Of a stretch of DNA of 64,000 bases, positions 15,020 through 22,730 are shown piece after piece. Within the stretch, counting starts at the first letter, position 1. The number at the start of each line of letters is the position of its first letter. A program made the position numbers and the translations under genes. Location of the stretch: positions 2,307,878 through 2,371,877 of the forward strand of contig NZ_KB235948.1 of NCBI RefSeq assembly GCF_000332335.1, in the 5' to 3' direction. A model generated the notes under the pieces. That model did no database searches and was not told the DNA's origin. It was given only the letters and a program-made list of their open reading frames with translations. The stretch comes from Kamptonema formosum PCC 10802. GTDB taxonomy: Bacteria > Cyanobacteriota > Cyanobacteriia > Cyanobacteriales > Oscillatoriaceae.

Positions 15020-17260
15020 ATGAAAAGTTTTCTCGCTTGGATGCGCCAGAGCCGGCTGAGGTTTCCCGCTCAGAGAGCAGCATCCCTACTCGCATCTCTC
15101 GCTATCTCTGCAGGAGCGCCCCTGGTGGGTGCTATCACACCCGCCGGCAGCATCGAGCCGGTTCGGGCTGAGAGTTCCCCAACAGCCGCGGACACCAATC
15201 GGGCAAACCTCACTGCTTCAGTTCCGCAACCGGCAGTGGCGCAACTGAGCGCCGGTGCCACTCTCACTTGGGCTGTCGTTCCCATTATTCTTGTCGGCGG
15301 TTTGGGCGCTATCGCCTTCACCTCCGGTCTAGTGGTCATCGGCGAGCGAGAAGTCGGCATCGTGGCCAAGAAATTTTCCAGCAGCAGCCTCCCGCCCGGT
15401 CGCCTGATCGCCCTCAGTGGGGAAGCCGGCTACCAAGCGGACACCCTGGCTCCCGGCTGGCACTGGGCCTATTGGCCCTGGCAGTACGCCATTCGCAAAG
15501 AGTCGGTGATAGAAATCCCCCAAGGCGAAATCGCCCTGATTGTCGCCGCCGATGGCGCATCTATCCCGCCAGAACGCATCCTGGGCAAAGTGGTTGACTG
15601 CGACAACTTCCAAGACGCCCGCAAATTCCTCACCGGCGGGGGCGAAAAAGGCCGGCAAATGGGCTTCCTCACCGCCGGCACCTACCGCATCAACACCGCC
15701 CTCTTCACTGTGATCGCCGCTGCCAGCGCCACACAGCACGGCATTGGCCCAGAGCGGCTGCAGGTTTATGCCGTCGCCCCCGACAAAGTGGGCGTCGTCA
15801 CCACCCTGGACGGCATTTCCATCGAAGCGGGCGAAATTGCCGGTCACATCGTCCCCGCCCACGAAAACTTCCAAAATGGGCAGAAATTCATCGAAAACGG
15901 CGGGCGGCGGGGGTTGCAAGAGCAAATTCTCCTCTCCGGTTCCTGGAATCTCAACCCCTGGTTTGTCCGGGTTGAGCAAGTCGCCATGACCGAAATTCCC
16001 ATTGGCTATGTCGGCGTGGTTATCTCCTATGTCGGGAAAGCCCACGAAGATGTCAGCGGCGCAGCTTTCACCCACGGCGATTTGGTGCGCCCCGGACACA
16101 AAGGCGTGTGGACAGAACCGCTTTACCCGGGCAAACATCCCGTCAATATGCGGGTGATGAAAGTTGAGCTGGTGCCGACGACTAATATAGTGCTCAATTG
16201 GTCCGCCCGCAGCGAGCGCCACAACTACGACTCCAAACTCGCCTCCCTGACTGTGCGCTCCAGAGATGGGTTTGCGTTTGATTTGGAAGTGGCGCAAATT
16301 ATCCATGTCGGCGCTTTGGATGCCCCCAAGGTGATCTCTCGCGTTGGCTCCATGCAAAATCTGGTAGATCACGTTTTAGAACCCACCATCGGCAACTATT
16401 TCCGCAACTCCGCTCAAGACTATACCGTACTCGATTTTCTCAGCGCTCGCAGCGAGCGTCAGGCGGAGGCGGCTGAGTATATTAAAACAGCGCTGCGAGC
16501 TTATGACGTGCAGGCGATCGACACCTTAATTGGCGACATCCAGCCGCCGGCAACGCTGATGCAAACCCAAACTGACCGCAAAATTGCTGAGGAGCAGCGG
16601 AAAACTTATGAAGTGCAGCAGCTGGCGCAGACGCAGCGACAGGAACTGGTGCGCTCTACCGCCCTGGCGGACATCCAGCAAGATATGGTGAAAGCTGAGC
16701 AAGGCGTGAAGATTGCTGAACTGAAGGCGAAAGCTGATATCCAGCAAGAAGTGGTAAAATCTGAGCAAGGCGTGCAGATTGCTGAACTGAAGGCGACTGC
16801 GAAGGTGAAAGAAGTCACCGGCGAGGCGGAATCTATCCGCATTAAAGCTGCCGGTGAGGCTGAGTCTATCCGCCTGAAAGCTACGGCGGAAGCAGAATCT
16901 ATCCGCGCCACCGGCACCGCCAAAGCGGAAACCTACCGTGCCGGTGTGGGAGCGCTGGGCTCGCAACCTTACACCGCCATGCAGCTGATGCAAATTATCG
17001 GCGATCGCAAAGTGCGCCTGATTCCTGATATTTTAGTCGGCGGCGGAAACGGCGGTCAGAACGGTTTGGTGGATGGGTTATTAACGATGCTTTTGTGGAA
17101 TCAAACCGGCAAGTTGGTAGCGCCAACCCCGCCGCAAAACCAGCTGGAAACAAACACGCCTGAATCCCCGCTAGAGCTGCTAGACAAGCCGGCTTCTATT
17201 TCTGCTGAGTTGATCCCCGACCCAGAAAACGGTCTGCAAAAACGGCCTGCTGTTTCGTAA
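15020..17260 (+). CDS. SPFH/band 7 (flotillin-like) membrane protein
   Basis: A 746-residue protein. An N-terminal hydrophobic stretch (residues 20-42) resembles a signal sequence; a second membrane helix spans about 82-106 (VVPIILVGGLGAIAFTSGL). The band 7 region follows (about 107-500), with GIVAKKF, GYQADTLAPGWHW and GEIALIVAADG near its start. Residues 515-645 are an Ala/Glu/Lys-rich coiled coil with internal repeats: two copies of EQGVxIAELKA linked by DIQQ, then four AESIR units. The C-terminus is a low-complexity tail. Flotillin-like proteins form large scaffolds at the membrane; the cargo here is unknown. GGGGGAG lies 10 bases before the ATG. It stands alone between the hicA remnant and the kinase gene. 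Confidence 0.85.
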   Translation: MKSFLAWMRQSRLRFPAQRAASLLASLAISAGAPLVGAITPAGSIEPVRAESSPTAADTNRANLTASVPQPAVAQLSAGATLTWAVVPIILVGGLGAIAFTSGLVVIGEREVGIVAKKFSSSSLPPGRLIALSGEAGYQADTLAPGWHWAYWPWQYAIRKESVIEIPQGEIALIVAADGASIPPERILGKVVDCDNFQDARKFLTGGGEKGRQMGFLTAGTYRINTALFTVIAAASATQHGIGPERLQVYAVAPDKVGVVTTLDGISIEAGEIAGHIVPAHENFQNGQKFIENGGRRGLQEQILLSGSWNLNPWFVRVEQVAMTEIPIGYVGVVISYVGKAHEDVSGAAFTHGDLVRPGHKGVWTEPLYPGKHPVNMRVMKVELVPTTNIVLNWSARSERHNYDSKLASLTVRSRDGFAFDLEVAQIIHVGALDAPKVISRVGSMQNLVDHVLEPTIGNYFRNSAQDYTVLDFLSARSERQAEAAEYIKTALRAYDVQAIDTLIGDIQPPATLMQTQTDRKIAEEQRKTYEVQQLAQTQRQELVRSTALADIQQDMVKAEQGVKIAELKAKADIQQEVVKSEQGVQIAELKATAKVKEVTGEAESIRIKAAGEAESIRLKATAEAESIRATGTAKAETYRAGVGALGSQPYTAMQLMQIIGDRKVRLIPDILVGGGNGGQNGLVDGLLTMLLWNQTGKLVAPTPPQNQLETNTPESPLELLDKPASISAELIPDPENGLQKRPAVS

Positions 17261-17292
17261 GGGGATTTCAGAAATTAGGTTTCCCTCGTTTT

Positions 17293-17323
17293 CCTCGTTC
17301 CCAGGATCCGCCTGGGAACGAGG
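17293..17323. repeat. CGTTCCCAGG...CCTGGGAACG palindrome
   Basis: Inverted repeat CCTCGTTCCCAGG/CCTGGGAACGAGG with a 5-bp loop, 30 bp after the SPFH stop codon. Members of the same family lie at 32002-32026 and 34051-34075, with degraded ones near 1376 and 47570. It could terminate the SPFH transcript, but there is no T-run. Confidence 0.75.
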
Positions 17324-17344
17324 GGAATTTGGTTTTAAATTAAA

Positions 17345-17378
17345 AATCCAAAATGCAAAATGCAAAATCCAAAATTGG
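17345..17378. repeat. Heptamer repeat (AAAATCC/AAAATGC) spanning a start codon
   Basis: Units AAAATCC, AAAATGC, AAAATGC, AAAATCC and AAAATTGG in direct succession. The ATG of the second unit (17353) is the start codon of the following open frame. Confidence 0.85.
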
Positions 17379-19197
17379 TAGGCGCTATTGCCTGAACCCC
17401 GACTGCCCAAAGCCGCAAAACTGGGAGTTTGATAAAGTCTGTCAGGGGTGCGGTGCTGAGTTGCTGCTAGGAGGGCGTTTTCGCGCGATAGAGTTAATTG
17501 GTAATGGGAGATTTAGCCGGACGTATTGGGGTGCGGTTGAGAGCGAATCTCTGCTAGGGTTTTGCACGATAAAACAATTTTGGCTGCCGGAGATAGCACC
17601 GGCAGATTTTGAGAGCGCCTCAGAGGGGTTTCGCCAAAAAGCGCTGCGCTTGGAAGAATTGGGGGCACACCCGCATCTTCCCGCTGTTCTGGCGCATTTT
17701 GAGGGGGACGGTCGTTTGTATTTGGTGCTAGAATATATTGAGGGAAGGAATCTGGAAAAGGTGCTGGAGGAGGAGGGGACCTTCAGCGAAGCTCAGATAT
17801 GGCAAGTGCTGGAAGCGTTGCTGCCGGTGCTGAAAGTTCTCCACGACCGGCAAATTATCCACGGGGATATTAAGCCGGTGAATATTATTCGCCGGCATCA
17901 GGACAGTCGCCTTGTTTTGGTTGATTTTGGGGCGGCTCAGCTGGTGAGTGGCACGGATTTGTGGGGAGGGGCAACCGGCAGCGCGGAATATGTCGCGCCA
18001 GAACAAGCGAAAGGAAACGCGGTTTTTGCCAGCGATCTTTATAGTTTGGGGGTGAGTTGCGCTAACCTGCTCACGGGGATTTCGCCTTTTCAGCTGTTCG
18101 ATGCGGCGAGTGACTGCTGGGTGTGGCGCGATTATTTGAGGAATACTGGCAGCGCCGGCATCTTGCCTGTGTCCGCTCGCCTGGGTGAGATTTTGGACAA
18201 GCTGCTGGAAAATGCCGTTTTTCGCCGGTTTCAATCGGCAGGTGAGGTGATGCGGGCGATGAATCTGCCTTTTGTTTCCCGCGCCCCAACACCGAGCTCG
18301 TCTTGGCGCTGCACCGGCACTCTGGCGGGACATTCGGGGCTGTCTGCCGGTGTGACTTCTGTGGCGATTAGCCCTCAAGGGCATCTCCTCGCTACCGGCA
18401 GCGATGACAGAACTGCCCGCTTGTGGGATCTAGATACGGGAGAGTGTTTGAGGATTATAGCAGGTCACTCGAATTTTGTCAAGTCGGTTGCGTTCAGTCC
18501 TGACGGGAGGATTCTGGCCACCGGCAGTGACGACCGGACGGTGAAATTGTGGGATGTGGCGGGCGGGGGGCTGTTGCGCACTTTGGCGGGGCACTCGCAC
18601 GCGGTTAAGTCGGTGGCGTTCAGTCCGGAGGGGCAATGCTTGGCCAGCGGCAGTTGGGACAAAACGGTGAGACTGTGGGACGCCGGTGGCGGGGAAGAGA
18701 TTGCCACTTTGAGGGGGCACGGATTGCAGGTGGCGGCGGTGGCGATTTCGCCGTGCGGCCAGAGGGTGGCCAGTGGGAGTTTGGACAGGACGGTCCGGCT
18801 GTGGGATTTGCCCTCGGGGGGGGGTGCGGGGAGAGTATTGCAGGGGCACCTGTGGCCGGTGCTGGCCGCCGCCTTCAGTCCGGACGGGAAAATTCTGGCC
18901 ACGGGCAGTGAGGACAATACGGTAAAATTGTGGGACGTTAAGACGGGAGACGTTATCCGCACGCTTTCCGGGCATTCGTGGTCGGTGGCGGCGCTGGCGT
19001 TCAGTGCCGGTGGGGAGATCCTGGTGAGTGGGAGTTGGGACAAAACGGTGAAGCTGTGGCGGGTGGCGACGGGTGAGGAAGTGGAAACCCTGGTGGGGCA
19101 TACGGATTCGGTGTGCGCGGTGGCGGCGGCTGGGGGGAAGAGGGTGGCCAGTGGCAGCCGGGACAAGACGGTGAAGTTGTGGGAGCGAGTTGGTTAG
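17353..19197 (+). CDS. Serine/threonine protein kinase with C-terminal WD40 propeller
   Basis: A 614-residue protein. A zinc-ribbon-like motif (C13, C18, C30, C33) precedes a Hanks-type kinase domain (about 42-290): G-loop IGNGRFS, K74 (TIK), catalytic HGDIKPVN with D172 and N177, DFG at 191-193, and VAPEQ in the activation segment. HGD replaces the usual HRD, as in many cyanobacterial kinases. Seven WD40 repeats (about 305-614), each ending LWD or similar, form one complete propeller that likely docks substrates. No membrane helix. The first eight residues come from a heptamer repeat; relatives usually begin near YCLNPDC, so the repeat has probably supplied the start codon. No ribosome-binding site is evident. 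Confidence 0.9.
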   Translation: MQNAKSKIGRRYCLNPDCPKPQNWEFDKVCQGCGAELLLGGRFRAIELIGNGRFSRTYWGAVESESLLGFCTIKQFWLPEIAPADFESASEGFRQKALRLEELGAHPHLPAVLAHFEGDGRLYLVLEYIEGRNLEKVLEEEGTFSEAQIWQVLEALLPVLKVLHDRQIIHGDIKPVNIIRRHQDSRLVLVDFGAAQLVSGTDLWGGATGSAEYVAPEQAKGNAVFASDLYSLGVSCANLLTGISPFQLFDAASDCWVWRDYLRNTGSAGILPVSARLGEILDKLLENAVFRRFQSAGEVMRAMNLPFVSRAPTPSSSWRCTGTLAGHSGLSAGVTSVAISPQGHLLATGSDDRTARLWDLDTGECLRIIAGHSNFVKSVAFSPDGRILATGSDDRTVKLWDVAGGGLLRTLAGHSHAVKSVAFSPEGQCLASGSWDKTVRLWDAGGGEEIATLRGHGLQVAAVAISPCGQRVASGSLDRTVRLWDLPSGGGAGRVLQGHLWPVLAAAFSPDGKILATGSEDNTVKLWDVKTGDVIRTLSGHSWSVAALAFSAGGEILVSGSWDKTVKLWRVATGEEVETLVGHTDSVCAVAAAGGKRVASGSRDKTVKLWERVG

Positions 19198-19459
19198 GGT
19201 TTTGCTGTGTTTTGCGCTGCCGGCAATCTTGCCACATCTGCTGTATAATCAGCTGTCGGCTCAAGATTTGCCGGTGTGACGGAGAGCTAGCACAAAGGTT
19301 ACGCAGGTCACACTCGAATAGCGATCTCGATCGCAGCGCCGGCAGAGGAGAGTCACACTGCGTTCACGACACCCGTCACAAAGAAATGTAAAGAAATGGT
19401 TGATGTTGGGAGTGCAGACGTCTTTGTTATGGCAGCAAGAGTCCTAGGAGGGACTTGCC

Positions 19460-19846
19460 GTGTTATCTAAACCCAGTTTCGACGATAGAAGTCTGGCTGA
19501 ATCCTTTTACGGATCGCTGTTGCGCCACTTTTGTAATTCGTTTGACAGTTCCACGCAGGCGCTGTTAGCGGAGTGCAGATTTGGGATTGCCCCCAGTCCC
19601 GCTGGAGTGAAAACTTTTTTCATTGTGGCTCCTTCTGTGGCTGTGGCAGAGCAACTGATGCAGCGCACTGACAGCATTCTCAAGCAAGTTTCCCGACTGG
19701 TGGCTGGCGTCGAACTGACGGCGATCTGCGCCATCCCCCCCGCCAGTGAGGAAGATGGGGAACCCCCAGATGCAGACTCAAGGCGGCTGCCGCCTAAGCT
19801 GATGCTGGGCAAGATATTCTCCAACAGTTGCGATACGGGAAGTTAA
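19460..19846 (+). CDS. Hypothetical protein of 128 residues
   Basis: Starts at GTG 19460 with an excellent AGGAGGGA site 7 bases upstream, so translation is likely. The predicted order is helices (residues 8-42), a strand TFFIVAP, a long helix (60-83) and a strand LTAICA, followed by a polar tail. This order resembles domain I of DnaA and related small helix-strand modules, but no specific motif confirms it. No signal sequence or membrane segment. Function not assigned. Confidence 0.65.
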   Translation: MLSKPSFDDRSLAESFYGSLLRHFCNSFDSSTQALLAECRFGIAPSPAGVKTFFIVAPSVAVAEQLMQRTDSILKQVSRLVAGVELTAICAIPPASEEDGEPPDADSRRLPPKLMLGKIFSNSCDTGS

Positions 19847-20527
19847 AGTTAAGCCGCGGCTGTTCCTGTGGGTGAGGGGAGCATCGAAAAAGCGGAAATT
19901 CAGTATTTTTTCGGTTGTGTTTTGTTTGAGCCGGTGCTGTGTGCGCGACCTGTCGCGGCACGGCAATTTTTTCAGGCTAGAGGCCAGAGCGGCAGCCGGA
20001 TGTGCCGGTGGGGATTGAAGTGATGGAGGTTTTCACTCGCTCGCGAAGGTCGCCGGTGTGTGAGAATAGGCTATTGGATACAGGGGTGGGGAAGTTTTGT
20101 GTGAGTTGCTATCAGGGATTGAAAAACCGCAATTGATTTCGCTGTCGCTCCGCCCCCGATCCCCCGCGCACCCGCTCACCGGCTCACCCCCTGCGTGCCG
20201 GTGGCGGGAAATCCACCGGACTTGAAAGGGCGGAGAGGTCCTGCCGGTGGGACACAGAGCACGGTCCGGGGAGAAGTGACGAAAAGATAGGGGTTTTAGC
20301 GCGTGGGCCCTGCCGGGTCCGCGATGCTGGAATAAAAAACCCGCCCCTTGTAAGCCCCGGTCAGGGGGGGAGGCGTGGCCTGTGAGTCAGGGTGCCAGGG
20401 GAGTTGATTCGGAAAGATTGGGTTTGATGGATAATAGCCGGTGTCTGAGCTACTATGGCAAGACAGCCGTAAAAGTCCTGTCTTAAAATTTCAGAGTTAA
20501 AACAGCAAATTGCAACATGAGGGTTAC
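19847..20527. other. Intergenic region with no recognised content
   Basis: About 680 bp, GC-rich, without a supported gene, tandem array or clear hairpin. It precedes the STAS-sugar transferase gene and must contain its promoter if that gene is first in its operon. Confidence 0.5.
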
Positions 20528-21529
20528 ATGGTTAGCCAACCCCAAGACCCCAATTTTCGGGTTTCATTCTCGAACGAAACTCCCTTGGTTCACCTGCCCG
20601 CTCGCTTAAGCGTGCTGGAAGCGGTAGCCTTTAAGCAAACCTGCCTGCAGCTTTGCCAAGAGAGTCCCCATCCGAGCCAAATCGTTCTAGATTTTGGCCA
20701 GACCACGTTCATCGACAGCAGTGGCGTCGGTGCCTTAGTCAACAATCTCAGGACAGCCCAGCAACTGGGGATTCAGTTAGTGCTGCGGAATGTCCAGCCC
20801 CAGGTGAGGGCAGTGCTGTCCATAACGGGACTGGAGCAGATGCTGACGATTGAGGGGGCTGCGGAGACTTCCAGCAGGCCGGCGCGCAGCGCCTCTGTGA
20901 AAAGCTCGCTGCCGGCGACTCACCCCTCTGTGCGCTCTTGGGTGAAACGCTGGATAGACGTTGCCGGTGCCCTGGTGGGTTTGGCGATTACGGCGGTGTT
21001 GCTGATTCCGATTGCCATTGCCATTAAACTGGACAGTCCGGGCCCGATTTTCTTCAGCCAAATTCGCTGCGGCTGGATGGGCCGGCGATTTCGCATGTGG
21101 AAACTGCGCTCTATGTGCGTGAATGCGGAGGCGCTGAAATCCCAAATCGCAAACCAGGTACACGGTCCGCTGTTTAAGAATGAAAACGACCCCCGGATTA
21201 CGCGGGTGGGCCGGTTTCTGCGGCGGACGAGCCTCGACGAACTGCCCCAGTTTTGGAACGTGCTCAAAGGAGAGATGAGTCTGGTCGGCACCAGGCCGCC
21301 CACACCAGATGAAGTGGAGCGCTATGAGGTTCCCGAGTGGCAGCGTCTAGATGTCAAACCGGGAATGACCGGCGAATGGCAGGTGAATGGGCGCTCTCAG
21401 GTGCGCAGTTTTGAGGACGTCATCCGCCTCGATTTGAAATACCAAAAAAACTGGAGCCTCCGGTATGATGTGGAGCTGATTTTGAAAACAGTCCTGCGCT
21501 TATTCCAGAAAAACAGTGGCGCTTATTGA
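20528..21529 (+). CDS. STAS domain fused to a polyprenyl-phosphate sugar phosphotransferase
   Basis: A 333-residue fusion. Residues 10-115 form a STAS domain with the phosphorylatable motif FIDSSGVGALV (S64/S65), as in anti-sigma-factor antagonists. Residues 130-333 form a bacterial sugar transferase: one membrane helix (about 145-165, GLAITAVLLIPIAIAI), SPGPIFFSQIR, FRMWKLRSM, RRTSLDELPQFWNVLKGEMSLVGTRP and KPGMTGEWQVNGRS. This family moves a sugar-1-phosphate onto undecaprenyl phosphate, the first step of exopolysaccharide repeat synthesis. ATG 20528 with GAGGG upstream is preferred to TTG 20510. Downstream lie an RsbW-like kinase, an RsbU-like phosphatase and an RsbV-like STAS protein, so phosphorylation of this STAS domain may directly gate polysaccharide synthesis (inference). 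Confidence 0.9.
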   Translation: MVSQPQDPNFRVSFSNETPLVHLPARLSVLEAVAFKQTCLQLCQESPHPSQIVLDFGQTTFIDSSGVGALVNNLRTAQQLGIQLVLRNVQPQVRAVLSITGLEQMLTIEGAAETSSRPARSASVKSSLPATHPSVRSWVKRWIDVAGALVGLAITAVLLIPIAIAIKLDSPGPIFFSQIRCGWMGRRFRMWKLRSMCVNAEALKSQIANQVHGPLFKNENDPRITRVGRFLRRTSLDELPQFWNVLKGEMSLVGTRPPTPDEVERYEVPEWQRLDVKPGMTGEWQVNGRSQVRSFEDVIRLDLKYQKNWSLRYDVELILKTVLRLFQKNSGAY

Positions 21530-21623
21530 ATGAAGAATTGAGGGCTGAGAGGGGAGAGAGGTCAATTCTTGGGTCTTAATTCTTAATTCTTGATTGTAGA
21601 TGACTGGATTTTGGAGGGACAGG

Positions 21624-22127
21624 ATGATGTTAGGGAACCTGGGCAGCTGGTGGAAAGGATTCGCCTCCGGGCTGGGAATACAGCCGGCAGCAAATGAGCG
21701 CCCGATCAAGGAAGCGCAGCTACAAGTCGGTACGGATCTGACGGCTTTAGACGTGGTTTTGCGATGGTTTGAACAGTTCAACGCAGCGCCCCTCTCGTGC
21801 GAGGAGTGGTGGGAGTGCGAAACCGCCTTGGTAGAAGCCTTTACCAATGCGGTGCGCCACGCTCACGGCCACTTGCCGCAGACAGCGCCGATCGAGCTGG
21901 AGGTGATAGTTTTTGGGCACTGCCTGGAAATGAAAATTTGGGATCGGGGCGGGCCGTTTGATTTGGAAGCTTATATAGAAGAGCTGCTAAAAAAACCGCT
22001 CGATCCCTGGGAAATAGGGCACAAGGGACTGCGGATTATGAAAGAGCTGACAGATGAGCTTTATTACAGGCGCACTGCTGACGGTCGCAATTGCCTGCTG
22101 ATGCGCAAAAGACTTGCCGGAGAGTGA
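21624..22127 (+). CDS. RsbW-like serine kinase / anti-sigma factor (HATPase_c_2)
   Basis: About 167 residues of the GHKL ATPase fold in its anti-sigma form. The N box EAFTNAVRHAHG, the G1-like WDRGGPFD and the G2-like GHKGLRIMKELTDEL are present, and no HisKA domain exists. Such kinases phosphorylate the serine of a partner STAS protein. GGAGGG at 21613-21618 lies 5 bases before ATG 21624 and 8 before ATG 21627, which favours either over an upstream ATG at 21600 inside a short-repeat tract. It follows the STAS-transferase gene by about 95 bp on the same strand. Its likely substrates are the STAS domains at 20528 and 24726-25061. Confidence 0.88.
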   Translation: MMLGNLGSWWKGFASGLGIQPAANERPIKEAQLQVGTDLTALDVVLRWFEQFNAAPLSCEEWWECETALVEAFTNAVRHAHGHLPQTAPIELEVIVFGHCLEMKIWDRGGPFDLEAYIEELLKKPLDPWEIGHKGLRIMKELTDELYYRRTADGRNCLLMRKRLAGE

Positions 22128-22274
22128 AGTTGCGCTTGAATAATGAGGCTAATAATCCTCCCGTCAGAAGAGATGAGAATCAACCTAGGGGAGGATTTCG
22201 CCTGTCAGGTATGCCAATTTAGATGTTAAGCAAGAGGTTATAGGTTCTGGGAGTGGCGGAAAGCAGGTACTATC

Positions 22275-22730
22275 ATGGTTATTTCTCTCGCAACCGGTCG
22301 CACCCCAATGAGAAAGGCACCACTGCCGGCGAACGAAGTCCAGAGAATTGAAGCCCTGCGGCGGTATCAGCTACTCGATCCGGCAGCAGAACCGGCATTT
22401 GAGGATCTGGTGCGCCTGGCGGCCCACATTTGCGGAACCCCAATCGCGCTGACCGGCATGGTTGACTCTGACCGGTGCTGGGTGAAGTCAAAGGTGGGCT
22501 GGACGAGGGGAGGGGCGTCGCGCGATATTATGGCTTTCAGCGCCAGCGCCATCCGGCACGACGGAGTGTTTGTTGTCGGAGATACCTTGAAGGACGCCCG
22601 GGCAAGCCAGCAATCCCCTGGTGGTGGGGTTCCCTCACATCCGGTTTTATGCCGGCACGCCGCTGATTGCGCCCGATGGCGAAAGCGGTGGGCATCTTGT
22701 GCGTCATGGACTGCGCGCCGCGCTCTTTGA
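22275..22730 (+). pseudogene. 5' GAF-domain part of the frameshifted RsbU-like phosphatase gene
   Basis: Encodes the start of a GAF domain (ALRRYQLLDPAAEPAFEDLV, HICGTPIALTGMVDSDRCW), then leaves the family pattern near 22600. The pattern resumes in the +1 frame (SNPLVVGFPHIRFYAGTPLI, about 22606-22675) and then in the +2 frame (AVGILCVMDCAPRSLSQDL, from about 22680). Two single-base insertions explain this, near 22597-22604 (CGGGCAAGCC) and near 22681 (GAAAGC for GAAGC). ATG 22308 (MRKAPLPANE) is the more family-like start. Either the gene is broken or the assembly has errors here. The frame continues in the gene from 22667. Confidence 0.75.
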
